From Granulicella aggregans (lineage in GTDB: Bacteria > Acidobacteriota > Terriglobia > Terriglobales > Acidobacteriaceae): a stretch of 64,000 nt of DNA. Position numbers and translations under genes: made by a program. Positions 18,105 through 28,004 of this stretch are shown piece by piece. The DNA is taken from positions 620,001 to 684,000 of the forward strand of contig NZ_JACHIP010000004.1 of NCBI RefSeq assembly GCF_014203275.1, given 5' to 3'. Within the stretch, counting starts at the first letter, position 1, and every line of letters starts with the position of its first letter. Below the pieces are notes generated by a model. It was not told the origin of the DNA, searched no databases, and saw only the letters and a list, made by a program, of their open reading frames with translations.

Positions 18105-18236
18105 TTCACGCGCATCACCCATTGGTCATCCACCGAAAGGTGGAGACCAGTTTCCACCTAGGCAGCCCTACACTCAGGGAATAGCATTCATAAGCACGCG
18201 TAGAAGCAATCTTCCGGCAGCAGCGGAGCCGGATAC

Positions 18237-20606
18237 TTGCCGGAAGATTCTTCGGTGTGCAACCGGGTGGGTCAGGGTTTGACTAGCAGATACAAGTCGT
18301 TTTCAAGATTCAGTTCAAGACATCTGGTTTACGTCTCTGCCGCGCTACTTGCCGCGACCATGCTTGTGGTTTGGGGCGCGGACGTCCATCGCACGGTAAA
18401 GGCCGGCACCGAAGCCGATGAGGCAGCTGCCGCGCGCCACGCCTTCAGCGAAAAGATCGCAACCGGCTATAACTTCCGGTATGGCAAAGACAAGCCGTTC
18501 CTGCCCTCGAACGCCACCACAGACACAGGCGAGTTCATCAGCCCCAAAAGCTTCTACACCGCCGACTACTGTGGCCACTGCCACCAGGAGGCCCACCAGC
18601 AGTGGCGTGAGTCCGCCCACTCAAACGCCAACCGCGTCCCCTACTACCTTCGCAACGTCGACCTTCTGAATAAGGAGAAGGGAATTGAGTTCTCCCGCCA
18701 CTGCGAGGGCTGTCACGACCCCATCGCTCTCGTCTCCGGCGCCCTCACCGAAGGCGCACCGAAGAAGCGACCCTACGACCAGGACGGCGTCACCTGCAGC
18801 GTCTGCCACTCCATCTCCAAAGGCGACACCCGCGGCACCGGAAGCTACGTCATGGGCGTTCCCGCCGTGATGGTCGACGAAGACGGCAAGCCCATCACTC
18901 GCCCGGTCACCGACGCCGAGATCCTCACCCACCTCGATCGCCACAGTAAGGCGGTGATGAAGGACTTCTACAAGACCAGTGAGTTCTGCGCCTCCTGCCA
19001 CAAGGCCGCCCTGCCGCAAACCTTGAACGGCTACAAATGGCAACGCGCCATCTTCCTCTACGATGAGTGGCAGAACTCCTCCTTCGCCAAACAATCGCCG
19101 CTGCCGTTCTATACGAAGGACTCGGTCTCTACCTGCCAGACCTGCCACATGCAGCGCGAGCCCATGAAGCTGGCCGACTATGGCGCAAAGAATGGCCAAC
19201 TCGCCTCGCATCGCTGGCTCGGCGCGAACACCGTCATCCCGAAGATCTACGGCTTCGACGAGCAGGCCACGCGCATCGTGCAGTTCCTTCAGGCGAACGT
19301 CTTCAACGTCGACATCTTCGCTCTCGAGCACGGCGAGCAGCCCGACGGCGTCGCTGCCCAAACCGGCTCCGGCGACCCGCAATCCCTCATCGCGCCGCTT
19401 GGCCTAACCAGCTTCGAGGTCGCTCCGAAAGAACTCGTCACCGCCAACGTCATCATCCAGAACAAGGGCATCGCCCACAGCCATGTTCCCGAGCAGCGCG
19501 ATATGTACGAGTCCTGGGTCGCCTTCACCGTCAAGGACTCAAACGGCAAGATCATCGACGACAGCGGCTTCCTCAAGACCAATGGCGAACTCGACGAGCG
19601 CGCCCACAGCTTCACCAACCGCCTCATCAACGTGAAGGGCGGCCTCAACAGCCTTCACCAGGTCTGGGACAATCGCGTCGTCGCCTACAACAACACCATC
19701 CAGTCAGGCCGTTCGCAGCTCATCCGGTACTCCTTCCACCTGCCGGCCTCGGGCGACGTGACTATCACCGCCACCGTGAAGTACCGCCGCTTCAATCAGC
19801 ACTTCATCGACTTCGGCATGAACAAGCAGCACTACGTCCAGCCGGTGGTCGACATGGTCTCGCAGACGCGGACAATCCATATCGGCGACAACGCCCCTGC
19901 ACCGCTCGACGCTGCCCAGGCAAAGCTTGAAAACAAGGAGTGGATGCGTTGGAACAACTACGGCATCGCTCTGCTCGACGCGCAGCAGTACGCCGCCTCG
20001 GTCGCCGCCTTCCAGCACGTCCAGAAGATGCGTCCGGACTACGCCGACTCCTTCACCAACCAGGCGATCGTCGATATCCTCTGGGAAAAGTATGACGACG
20101 CCCGCCCCAGCCTTGCCAAGGCGCTTTCTCTCTCACCCGGCAACGCCCGCGCCCTCTACTATCGCGCTCTGGTTGAACGCAACGAAGGCGACCTCGACAC
20201 CGCGATCATCGACTTGCAGGGCGTCATCAAGCTCTTCCCGCAGTCCCGCGACGCCCATCGCGAACTCGGCTTCTCGTACTATCAGCAGCACAAGTATGAC
20301 CTTGCACGCACTGAGTACGAGTACGTCCAGAGCATCGACCCCGACGACCTCGCAGCGCACTACAACCTCGCCATCCTCTACCGCCGCCTGAAGCTGAAGG
20401 ACAAGGCCGCCGAGCAAGCCGCCATCTTCGCCGACCAGAAGGACGACCCCACCGCTGCTACCTACGCTCTCGAATACCTCCGCGGCCACAACGAGATCGC
20501 GAATGAGAGCGTCGTCTGGCATGTCCACGAGCTAGACGCTCCGATCAAGAAGGTCGACGCCGTTGCCCCGACCTCGGGGGACATGGCGGGTGGTGGTACA
20601 CAATAG
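18237..20606 (+). CDS. Five-haem cytochrome c fused to TPR repeats
   Basis: Up to 789 residues. A signal-anchor (about 29-48, LVYVSAALLAATMLVVWG) is followed by a cytochrome domain with five CXXCH haem motifs: CGHCH, CEGCH, CSVCH, CASCH and CQTCH. A beta-rich region (about 370-560) and TPR repeats (about 570-760) follow. The protein is periplasmic, covalently binds haem, and resembles cytochrome c554/NrfA-like multihaem proteins of unknown partner. Start choice is uncertain: TTG at 18237, GTG at 18255 (preceded by GGAAG) and TTG at 18279 are all in frame. A small cytochrome c gene follows 25 bases downstream, so an electron-transfer operon is likely. Confidence 0.88.
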   Translation: MPEDSSVCNRVGQGLTSRYKSFSRFSSRHLVYVSAALLAATMLVVWGADVHRTVKAGTEADEAAAARHAFSEKIATGYNFRYGKDKPFLPSNATTDTGEFISPKSFYTADYCGHCHQEAHQQWRESAHSNANRVPYYLRNVDLLNKEKGIEFSRHCEGCHDPIALVSGALTEGAPKKRPYDQDGVTCSVCHSISKGDTRGTGSYVMGVPAVMVDEDGKPITRPVTDAEILTHLDRHSKAVMKDFYKTSEFCASCHKAALPQTLNGYKWQRAIFLYDEWQNSSFAKQSPLPFYTKDSVSTCQTCHMQREPMKLADYGAKNGQLASHRWLGANTVIPKIYGFDEQATRIVQFLQANVFNVDIFALEHGEQPDGVAAQTGSGDPQSLIAPLGLTSFEVAPKELVTANVIIQNKGIAHSHVPEQRDMYESWVAFTVKDSNGKIIDDSGFLKTNGELDERAHSFTNRLINVKGGLNSLHQVWDNRVVAYNNTIQSGRSQLIRYSFHLPASGDVTITATVKYRRFNQHFIDFGMNKQHYVQPVVDMVSQTRTIHIGDNAPAPLDAAQAKLENKEWMRWNNYGIALLDAQQYAASVAAFQHVQKMRPDYADSFTNQAIVDILWEKYDDARPSLAKALSLSPGNARALYYRALVERNEGDLDTAIIDLQGVIKLFPQSRDAHRELGFSYYQQHKYDLARTEYEYVQSIDPDDLAAHYNLAILYRRLKLKDKAAEQAAIFADQKDDPTAATYALEYLRGHNEIANESVVWHVHELDAPIKKVDAVAPTSGDMAGGGTQ

Positions 20607-20631
20607 GGAAGAGACCACTTCCTCGGGCCCT

Positions 20632-21081
20632 ATGAGATTCGACCTTCCCCATCTGCCACAGATAATCCGCCCCCACCTCGCAACGGCCATCGCCGCCGGG
20701 GGAGCTATCTTCCTCAGCTTGCTTCTCGCGGCCGCACCGCACACTGTCCATGCCTCGTCAAAGCGGGTCCAGGCCGTCGGCGCCGCAGTTTTTCACGACA
20801 AAGGCTGCCAGCACTGCCACGGTGCCGATCTCACAGGAACCGACCGCGGTCCCGATCTCTCCACCGTGGGGAAAAAGTGGCACAAGGGCCGAATCGAAAA
20901 GCAGATCCGAGAAGGCGGCAACGGAATGCCAGCCTTTGGCGATGTACTGCAGCCGGATGAAATCAAGTCGCTGGTGGACTATCTCAGCGCAAAGCGCAAG
21001 CCAGCGCATAAGGGTATCGCCCCAAAGGCACCCGCTCCTTCTGTCCCTGCCAAGCCATCCGACGACGATTCGGGCGACTGA
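20632..21081 (+). CDS. Class I cytochrome c, membrane-anchored or exported
   Basis: 149 residues. A hydrophobic segment (about 15-40, IAAGGAIFLSLLLAAAPHTVHAS) is a signal or anchor. The haem motif CQHCH follows FHDKG, and GNGMPAFGDVL supplies the axial methionine. The C-terminal helix KSLVDYLSAK is standard for small monohaem cytochromes c, and a Lys/Pro/Asp tail follows. The gene is 25 bases after the multihaem cytochrome-TPR gene and probably passes electrons to or from it. Confidence 0.9.
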   Translation: MRFDLPHLPQIIRPHLATAIAAGGAIFLSLLLAAAPHTVHASSKRVQAVGAAVFHDKGCQHCHGADLTGTDRGPDLSTVGKKWHKGRIEKQIREGGNGMPAFGDVLQPDEIKSLVDYLSAKRKPAHKGIAPKAPAPSVPAKPSDDDSGD

Positions 21082-21509
21082 GCCAGAAGCAAATCGGCTT
21101 ATCCAAGCTGGGTAACTTTCAGAAGTAATAATTTATCGTGTTACTCCAGCCTCTCGTTACCAGGCTTACACTGCCCGCGCAGTTGCTCCCTTTTATTTCG
21201 AAATACAAAGCTTTGTCGCTAATTGGCTACCTTCTGTAGCCGAACGACGGCTTCTGCGCCGATTTCTCCTGGTAACTGGGGTTCAAGCAAAAAAGTCACT
21301 TTGTGTGATTTCCCTTGGAAATATCTCGCGGCTTGATAGAAGCTTCCGTAAACAGATCTCAATTTTGTCTGGATCGGGTTTCGAAATCACATCGTAACTC
21401 GGGCTTTTCTGGCTGGCTTAGATCGGATTGATCTCGCAGCTGGCGGATGAGTGGGCTCCTGTTCGCTTCGCCTCCAAGGCTTCAAACAAATTCGACCAAG
21501 AATGGGCCC
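21082..21509. other. Intergenic region upstream of XRE regulator
   Basis: About 430 bases, clearly richer in A+T than the neighbouring genes. No coding frame with plausible composition and no RNA gene was recognised. It should hold the promoter of the XRE-type regulator. I saw no strong terminator hairpin for the cytochrome genes. Confidence 0.5.
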
Positions 21510-21917
21510 ATGCTAACTACAACGACTCAGACATTCGTAGCGGAGTCCTCAAAGACCTCAGCCGCCCGGCCTTCCGGTTCCAGCTTTTCATGGAGCGACT
21601 CTATACGCCCCTCGACGCCGCGCCACACCGCAGACTCGTCCGCAGATGGGACCGCTGAGATCTCCGTGCCCGATGCTGCCTCAAGCGCCCCGGCAAACTC
21701 GCCGGCCCTCGATGTCAGTAGCCGTTTCGGCCTCAGGCTCCGCGAGCTTCGCCGCGAGCGCAATCTCACGCAACTTCGCATGGCTCGTGACTTCGGCATC
21801 GACCGCAGCTTCATCAGCGACGTCGAGCGTGGCCGCAAGTCCATCTCCCTGCCGATGCTTGAAGTGATTGCGCTGGGGATGAAGGTCTCCCTCTCCGAGC
21901 TGCTGAAAAACCTCTAA
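21510..21917 (+). CDS. XRE-family helix-turn-helix regulator
   Basis: About 135 residues. The C-terminal 65 residues form a Cro/CI-type HTH: FGLRLRELRRERNLTQ, then MARDFGIDRSFISDVERGRKSISLPMLEVIALGMKVSLSELLK split across the usual five helices. The N-terminal 65 residues are Ser/Thr/Ala-rich and low in complexity, without a recognised domain. The start is uncertain: ATG codons at 21447 and 21510 are both in frame, neither with a strong ribosome-binding site. The regulator is monocistronic; its target is not indicated by context. Confidence 0.83.
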   Translation: MLTTTTQTFVAESSKTSAARPSGSSFSWSDSIRPSTPRHTADSSADGTAEISVPDAASSAPANSPALDVSSRFGLRLRELRRERNLTQLRMARDFGIDRSFISDVERGRKSISLPMLEVIALGMKVSLSELLKNL

Positions 21918-22071
21918 TCCTCTTCCGAGTTCCTCTTCGTCGTCCGGCTTTTCGCCGTAGGCGGCGGAGCAGGAAACAGGGAGGCGTGTCAATCCCTCCA
22001 TCGTCCGCGCCGCGCGCCACAATTCCGGGTATCGTTGTGAGGGGCCTGGTCTACCTGGATCAGGGATATTG

Positions 22072-23745
22072 ATGACCGATCCGTTTAGGCTCGCCGAGCC
22101 TGTCGATGCCGAACCGTATCGAGCGCAAGCGACAGAAACACAGAGTACCCTTCGTCGGCTGGCATCACCCTTCGCGTACGGGGTCATCGTCGTGCTGGTC
22201 GCGCTTCTCTTCGCGGCGATTCTCAAGATCAATCGTGGAACCTTCACCTACACCCTGGACGACCCCTACATCCATCTCGCCCTCAGCGATCAGATCCGCC
22301 ATGGCAACTATGGCCTTTATCCGGGTACGCACGCGGCTCCGTCGTCCTCGATCCTGTTCCCCTTTCTGTTAGCGATCGCATCGGGGACCCGGTTGCACCC
22401 TTACTTCCCGCTCCTTATCAACATCGCCTGTCTCTTGGCGACCGTTGAGATCACTCGCCGCTTTCTGCATCACCTCCGCTTGGGCAGCGACAACCTGGCG
22501 ACCTTCGCGCAGGCGGCGGCCGTAGCGCTCATTGCGATCTCGTTCAACCTTGTAGGTGTTGTCTTCACCGGCCTCGAACACAGTCTGCACATTGCTCTGG
22601 TGGCCGCCACGGTCTACGGCGCTGTTCAACTCATCGACCGCCGCCAGATGCCGCGCTGGCTGCCGCTTGTCCTGATACTTGCACCTTTAGTTCGTTACGA
22701 GGGGATCGCCCTCAGCATCGGGACGATCCTTCTGTTGGCATTGCGCGGTCGCAGACGTACGGCGTTAGCCACCTTCGCTGCCATGACGGTCCTGATCGTA
22801 GGATTCAGTATCTTCCTGAAACATCTGGGTCTCTCCGCGCTTCCCAGTTCGATCATGGTGAAGTCCGTCGTCGCAGGCGGTATGGGCGGCGGCGCTCAGC
22901 AGTTCCTGCACGGCCTTACGAAGACGCTCGACACCATGATCGGCCACCCCATCGGACTTCCGCTCCTGCTTATTGGACTGTTCGCGGCGGCCCGGTTCTC
23001 CCAGGACCTCTTCCGGCGCGGCCACCCGTGGACTCCAAACGGCCTGATCTCGCTCCCCCTGCTATGCCTGATCGGCGGCCAGGCGGTGGCCGGCAGATTC
23101 GGCTGGCTCGAACGCTACGAGGACTATCTGCTCCTCGGCGTCTGCCTCATGAGCCTCTTCCTCGCGCGGACTCTCGTTCGCTTCGCCATGTCCCCCGAGC
23201 GGCGCTACGATGTCGTCCATCGCAGCCGTGCCGTCCTCATAGCTGGAGCTTTCGCCGCTCTGCTGCTGGTGGGGGCGCGTTACGTCAACAGCACCGCCCA
23301 CGTGCCGCAGGCCTCGAACAATGTTTACGAGCAGCAGTTACAGATGCACCGGTTCATCGACGGCTACTACCGTGCGCCTGTCGCGGTGAATGACCTTGGC
23401 CTGGTCTCGTATCACAATCCATACCCGGTGCTCGATCTAGGCGGCCTGGGTTCTGAAACCGCGCGGCTGATGATCGCTCATCATGCGTCCCCGGCCGACT
23501 ACCAGGCCTTCGTCGCCGCGAACGGAGTCCACCTCGTCATCGTCTACCAGGAGTGGTTTCCCGATCAGATTCCCAATGGCTGGACCCACGTCGCCACACT
23601 CGCGCTCACTGGACCCTTGGTCTCTGCCGCAGAGGCCGAGGTCCAGTTCTATGCGACCGACTCCGGCACCGCCTCGCGCGTCCACCAGAATCTCGTCGCG
23701 TTCCAGCCGTCTCTGCCTCCGGGCGCCAACCTCACCCTCGACTGA
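22072..23745 (+). CDS. Polytopic membrane protein, GT-C glycosyltransferase-like
   Basis: 558 residues with about ten predicted membrane helices. After the first helix (about 35-53) there is an acidic pair in TYTLDDPYIHLALSDQIRHG, the position where GT-C enzymes (mannosyl/arabinosyl transferases using polyprenyl-phosphate sugars) carry catalytic acids. A periplasmic C-terminal domain follows (about 410-558), with VNDLGLVSYHNPYPVLDLGG. GT-C membership is inferred from topology and this motif only. The ATG at 22072 was preferred to the TTG three bases upstream. It is a monocistronic gene. Confidence 0.75.
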   Translation: MTDPFRLAEPVDAEPYRAQATETQSTLRRLASPFAYGVIVVLVALLFAAILKINRGTFTYTLDDPYIHLALSDQIRHGNYGLYPGTHAAPSSSILFPFLLAIASGTRLHPYFPLLINIACLLATVEITRRFLHHLRLGSDNLATFAQAAAVALIAISFNLVGVVFTGLEHSLHIALVAATVYGAVQLIDRRQMPRWLPLVLILAPLVRYEGIALSIGTILLLALRGRRRTALATFAAMTVLIVGFSIFLKHLGLSALPSSIMVKSVVAGGMGGGAQQFLHGLTKTLDTMIGHPIGLPLLLIGLFAAARFSQDLFRRGHPWTPNGLISLPLLCLIGGQAVAGRFGWLERYEDYLLLGVCLMSLFLARTLVRFAMSPERRYDVVHRSRAVLIAGAFAALLLVGARYVNSTAHVPQASNNVYEQQLQMHRFIDGYYRAPVAVNDLGLVSYHNPYPVLDLGGLGSETARLMIAHHASPADYQAFVAANGVHLVIVYQEWFPDQIPNGWTHVATLALTGPLVSAAEAEVQFYATDSGTASRVHQNLVAFQPSLPPGANLTLD

Positions 23746-23781
23746 CGCTTGTCGTAGCGACGCCTCTGCGTTCGTCCAACA

Positions 23782-23844
23782 AACGTCATCTCGACCGGAG
23801 CCAAGCGGCTGCATCGCTTGGCGAAGAGGAGAGACTCCCGCATT
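23782..23844 (+). repeat. Hairpin repeat family B copy 1
   Basis: AACGTCATCTCGACCGGAGC is followed by a perfect 8-bp stem GCCAAGCG / CGCTTGGC (23800-23807, 23815-23822), then GAGAGACTCCCGCATTT. A related copy with a different, weaker stem lies at 34075. It sits between two convergent genes and could double as a bidirectional transcription stop. Confidence 0.8.
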
Positions 23845-23888
23845 TCGTTTCTCTACCCAAACGGTTGAGCAATATCAGATAACCAAAA

Positions 23889-25751
23889 TCACGCCAGCCT
23901 CTCCGGCTGCAACTGAAGAATGTCGATCAGAGCCTGATATAGCTTGGTCCTCATCTCGAACCGGTTTCCAGCTCGCGTCACGTACCGCACGATAATGTCG
24001 ATCCCCGCTGCACCGGGCCTCAGGTCCACCGACGGCGTCGCCGAAAACTGGCTCAGCCCCTGCTGCCGCGTCGCTAGCTTCCACTCCTGTTCGGCAAGGT
24101 GGGCATCCTCGCGCGTATCGGCGATCACGCGATCACGGATCGCCTCGATCGTCTTATAAGCGGCGTCGCCTGCGGCAATGGTGAGCGAAATCTCGTCCCA
24201 CATCCACTGCCCCACGGTCGAGAAGTTGAAGTACTGCCCCGTAATTGCAAAGTTGTTGATGAACGTGACCCGCCGTCCCGTCGGATGGCCTTTGTCCGTC
24301 CAGTTGCCCGTCTCCATCAGCATGGTACGAAAGAGCGTAATCTCGACCACTTCGCCGCCGACCGAGTTGATCTCCACCCAGTCGCCGACCCGGATGCCGT
24401 TCTTGCCCATTAGGACGAACCAGCCGAAGAAGGCAAGGATGAAGTCCTGGAAGACGACCGTGACTCCCGCCGTCGCCAGGCCAAGAATCGTCGGCATCTG
24501 GCTCGGCGTTCCGAAGACCACGAGAAGCACCAGCAACAGCGAAACAGCCTGCACCGCGAGCAGCGCAATCGTCTTCATCGTGTGCATTCGGCGCGGCTCC
24601 ATCTTCGAGCGATCAACCAGAAGATCGATTCCAAAGACAGCTAACACCGCGCACAGAACGATGAATGCGATCAGTGCAAATGAACTTAGCATCAGGTGGA
24701 AGACGATCTTGTGTTGCCGGTCCACCTGAGCCGCCCAATCGCCATAGACCTTTGAGAGCTGCTGCTGCGTTGCCAGCCTGTCTTCCAGAATCGAGTGCTC
24801 TTCAGAGAGCGTCCGCAGCAACTGCAGCCGGCCGACGCGCGTTGTCGGCTTTACGGTCGAAGCTGCTGTCGTCTTCGCGCTGGGCGCGTTCTGTGCCGGA
24901 ACTCCCGCGGTGGTCAAGCCCGCGCTCGCTGCTGCCGCTGCAACTCCTGCCTGCGCCTCGATCCTCGCGTGCTGCCCCTTCAAGGTCTCTGCATCCTTGT
25001 CCGCCTGCTGCTTCGCCTCGAGAATCAGCCCTCGCCGGCTGCGCTGATCGAACCACCCTGCTATGCGAGCAGCCAGCGTCCCCCGGCTCTTCGCTGAGAC
25101 GATCGCCGTCTTCCCGCCGCCATCCACCGCGCTCTTCTTCATCGCGGTCTCGCGCTCCGAAAGCTCCTGCTGGATCGTCCCGCGCTTGTCGCCCGTAGCC
25201 CTGGTAAGGTTCTCGTTCGCATCGTCCAGTTCGTCGCTGTCGAGCTGAAGCTGTGTCTGCGCAGCGTCCAGGTCGTCGTTTCCGCTATCGGTCGCCGCGG
25301 CCGTTCCGGTATCAAGCTTCGCCTTCGGATCGCCGCCCAGAGCCACCACTCGCGCCTTGTCCGCTTTCACTTCATCTTCTAGCTGGCTGACCTTTGCAGC
25401 GAGCGCCTGGGCCTCGGGTGTCATCGTCTTGCCCTGCGTGCTGGCCTCGCGCAGTGCCTGCGCAAAGGCCTGGTCGACCTCGTGGTCGGCAAGTCGCTCC
25501 GCCTCCTGCGCGAAGTTCTGCTCCTCTGCCGAGACCGCCAGCGGCGCCAGCGCCCGTACCGTCTGCCACGGCCGCTGGTCGACCAGCCCTGTGTTCTTAT
25601 CACCCAGGAACGAGAGGTTCGCCATCGCCCCCCGCGTCAGATACAGCCCTACAAGGCAGAACACCAATACCATCGCAGGGATTGCCAATAGCATCCGCCG
25701 CCCATCTCTTAGGAACCACTTCATTCGAAACCCAGCCCTCGCGTAACTCAT
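23889..25751 (-). CDS. MscS-family mechanosensitive channel with coiled-coil periplasmic domain
   Basis: 620 residues. One N-terminal membrane helix (about 18-38) is followed by a long Lys/Glu/Ala-rich coiled-coil region (about 60-330), as in large MscK/YbiO-type channels. Then come membrane helices, including IVLCAVLAVFGIDLLV and AVSLLLVLLVVFGTP, and the MscS pore/beta domain: FQDFILAFFGWFVLMGKNGIR and GDWVEINSVGGEVVEITLF. It acts in the inner membrane as an osmotic safety valve or small-ion channel. In-frame starts are at 25751 and 25724; the second is a typical membrane-protein start (MKWFLRDGRR) with GAGGG upstream. Confidence 0.9.
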   Translation of the reverse strand: MSYARAGFRMKWFLRDGRRMLLAIPAMVLVFCLVGLYLTRGAMANLSFLGDKNTGLVDQRPWQTVRALAPLAVSAEEQNFAQEAERLADHEVDQAFAQALREASTQGKTMTPEAQALAAKVSQLEDEVKADKARVVALGGDPKAKLDTGTAAATDSGNDDLDAAQTQLQLDSDELDDANENLTRATGDKRGTIQQELSERETAMKKSAVDGGGKTAIVSAKSRGTLAARIAGWFDQRSRRGLILEAKQQADKDAETLKGQHARIEAQAGVAAAAASAGLTTAGVPAQNAPSAKTTAASTVKPTTRVGRLQLLRTLSEEHSILEDRLATQQQLSKVYGDWAAQVDRQHKIVFHLMLSSFALIAFIVLCAVLAVFGIDLLVDRSKMEPRRMHTMKTIALLAVQAVSLLLVLLVVFGTPSQMPTILGLATAGVTVVFQDFILAFFGWFVLMGKNGIRVGDWVEINSVGGEVVEITLFRTMLMETGNWTDKGHPTGRRVTFINNFAITGQYFNFSTVGQWMWDEISLTIAAGDAAYKTIEAIRDRVIADTREDAHLAEQEWKLATRQQGLSQFSATPSVDLRPGAAGIDIIVRYVTRAGNRFEMRTKLYQALIDILQLQPERLA

Positions 25752-25909
25752 CGATCATCCGCTCGTCTTAAGGCTAGCAGGTTGCCTGCAATCGCCGATC
25801 AACACGCCGCGCTTGCTCCTGTTTCGAGCAGGAGGAGAAATCTGCATCTAACCGCTTGGTCACAGAACCATAACCTTGACCCGTCATCATGGAATTGAGG
25901 CAAGTCAGC

Positions 25910-26782
25910 ATGAAGTTGCACCAGAAGATGGGCCGCGTATTCAGTACAGTCTCTTCCATGCTCCTCGCTATCTTTACGGCAGCTCCCCCGGGCCAGCTTC
26001 CTGCCCAGTCCACAACCCCCATCGTTGACCACTCCCAGGGCCTCGATCAGGGTTACTTCGACATGTATAACGTCAATTTCCCGGCCGCCCACAAGGTCTT
26101 TCAACAGTGGCTGGCGCAGCATCCCGACGACGGCCTCGCCGCCGCCTCCGATGCCGCCGCCTACCTCTTCGGCGAGTTCGATCGCCTTCACATCATCGAT
26201 GTCCAGCTTTTCGCCGACCAGAGCCGCTTCGACAACCGCAGCAGGCTCACCCCCGACGCAGCCGTTCGCAAGTCCTTTGATGACCGTACGAATCAAGCCG
26301 AAAAGCTGGCTGACGCAGCGCTCCAGCGCAATCCCAAAGACGCCCGCGCCTTTTACACCAAGACCCTCGTCTACGGCATGCGCTCGGACTATGCGTTGAT
26401 GATCGACAAGAAAGACCTTGCCGCCCTCTCGCTCACCAAGCAGGCTAGCGCCTTCGCGAAGCAGGCGCTAGCGATCGACCCTCACATGTACGATGCCTAC
26501 CTGGCTAGCGGAGTAGAGAACTACATGCTCAGCCTCAAGCCCGCAGCCGTTCGCTGGATTCTCGGCATCACCGGCGCCTCGACCGACAAGGAGCAGGGAA
26601 TCAAGCTCCTCACGCTGACCGCAAACCAGGGCCACTACCTCGCACCCTTCGCCCGCATGATGCTCGCCGTCGCCGCAATCCGCGACGGCAATCCCCAGCA
26701 GGCCAGGTCAATCCTCACAACGCTCATGAAGCAATACCCCGGCAACACTCTCTACGAACGCCAGCTCGCCCGCATCCACTAA
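25910..26782 (+). CDS. Secreted TPR-repeat protein
   Basis: 290 residues. Signal peptide with a basic start and a hydrophobic stretch (VFSTVSSMLLAIFTAAP) and a likely cleavage after LPAQS. The mature part contains helical repeats: NVNFPAAHKVFQQWLAQHPDD, NQAEKLADAALQRNPKDARAF and KQASAFAKQALAIDPHMYDAY follow TPR spacing. It is probably a periplasmic scaffold. GAGG precedes the ATG at 25910; another in-frame ATG at 25889 lacks a site. It diverges from the MscS channel. No enzymatic residues were recognised. Confidence 0.8.
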   Translation: MKLHQKMGRVFSTVSSMLLAIFTAAPPGQLPAQSTTPIVDHSQGLDQGYFDMYNVNFPAAHKVFQQWLAQHPDDGLAAASDAAAYLFGEFDRLHIIDVQLFADQSRFDNRSRLTPDAAVRKSFDDRTNQAEKLADAALQRNPKDARAFYTKTLVYGMRSDYALMIDKKDLAALSLTKQASAFAKQALAIDPHMYDAYLASGVENYMLSLKPAAVRWILGITGASTDKEQGIKLLTLTANQGHYLAPFARMMLAVAAIRDGNPQQARSILTTLMKQYPGNTLYERQLARIH

Positions 26783-26833
26783 TTGCCGCACCTATAACTT
26801 CGCCCATCTAAATTAAAAGTTCAAAGGACAAGA

Positions 26834-27898
26834 ATGCAGATCGCTTCCGTCGGAACCGCCTTCCCGCCAAACAAATACTCTCAGTCAGAGATCGCCGAAG
26901 CCCTCACCGCCCGCTGGGAAGGCAACATGGAAGAACCACGCCTCATCAAGCGCTTCTTCGCCAACTGCGGCGTTGACACCCGCTATCTCGTCTATCCCCT
27001 CGACGTATATCCGACGCTGAGGGGCTTCGGCCAGACCAATACCGCTTGGATCGATGCAGCTGTCACCCTCGCCAAGATCGCGATCGCTAATGCGCTCGAT
27101 CCCCTCGGCCTCACCGCTGCCGATATCTCCGCAATCTTCTTCGCCTCGGTCACCGGCATCGCCAGCCCCACCATAGACGCCCGCCTCATCAATCTGCTGC
27201 CCTTCCCGACGCACGTCAAGCGCACGCCGATCTTCGGCCTCGGCTGCGTCGCTGGTGCGGCAGGAATTGCCCGCGCGTCCGACTACGTCAAGGCCTTCCC
27301 CAATCAGATCGCGCTTCTACTCTCAGTTGAACTCTGCTCCCTCACCTGGCAGGATGACGATCAGTCCATCGCCAACCTCATCTCCTGCGGCCTCTTCGGC
27401 GATGGAGCCGCCGCCGTCGTCATCGCCGGCAAAGATGCCGTCATCCCGAACCTGTCGCAGCCCGGCCCACGCGTCATCGCCACCCAGTCCACCTTCTACC
27501 GCGACACCGAGACCGTCATGGGCTGGGACATCGGCGACATGGGCTTCCGCATCGTCCTCTCGCCTGACGTCCCCAAGGTCGTCGAGAAGAATCTCCTCGG
27601 CGACGCTACCCGCTTCCTCGAAGCCAACAACATCGCGATCTCCGACATCGGAAGCTGGATCTTCCACAGCGGCGGCCCCAAGGTCCTCGAAGCCATGCAG
27701 TCCACCCTCGGCTTGCCTGAAGACGCTCTTGCCCTCTCCTGGAAGAGTCTCCGCGAGGTCGGCAATCTCTCCGCTGCCTCCGTCCTCTGCGTCCTCGAAG
27801 AAAATCTCTCGAAGCATCGCGGCGCTCCCGGAACCTACAGCATCCTCGCCGCCATGGGTCCCGGCTTCTGCTCGGAACTCGTTCTTCTCCAGTGGTAA
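26834..27898 (+). CDS. Type III polyketide synthase (chalcone/stilbene synthase-like)
   Basis: 354 residues, normal for the family. The catalytic triad is visible: Cys138 in PIFGLGCVAGAAGIAR, His278 in WIFHSGGPKVLEA and Asn311 in REVGNLSAASVL. The C-terminal loop AAMGPGFCSELVLLQW is characteristic of type III PKS. The enzyme condenses malonyl-CoA with an acyl starter to give pyrones or resorcinols. It is followed by an acyl-carrier protein, a KAS II-like enzyme and a glycosyltransferase on the same strand, so the product is likely a long-chain alkyl-resorcinol/pyrone or related lipid, possibly glycosylated (inference). Confidence 0.88.
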   Translation: MQIASVGTAFPPNKYSQSEIAEALTARWEGNMEEPRLIKRFFANCGVDTRYLVYPLDVYPTLRGFGQTNTAWIDAAVTLAKIAIANALDPLGLTAADISAIFFASVTGIASPTIDARLINLLPFPTHVKRTPIFGLGCVAGAAGIARASDYVKAFPNQIALLLSVELCSLTWQDDDQSIANLISCGLFGDGAAAVVIAGKDAVIPNLSQPGPRVIATQSTFYRDTETVMGWDIGDMGFRIVLSPDVPKVVEKNLLGDATRFLEANNIAISDIGSWIFHSGGPKVLEAMQSTLGLPEDALALSWKSLREVGNLSAASVLCVLEENLSKHRGAPGTYSILAAMGPGFCSELVLLQW

Positions 27899-28004
27899 GT
27901 TCCGCCTCTTAAGCGAACCTTCAGCACAATGCTGTACCCTAAAGAACGTCGCCTCTGACGCTCTGCGACAGGCAACGCCCACTTAGGGAAAGGTTTCGTG
28001 ACGC

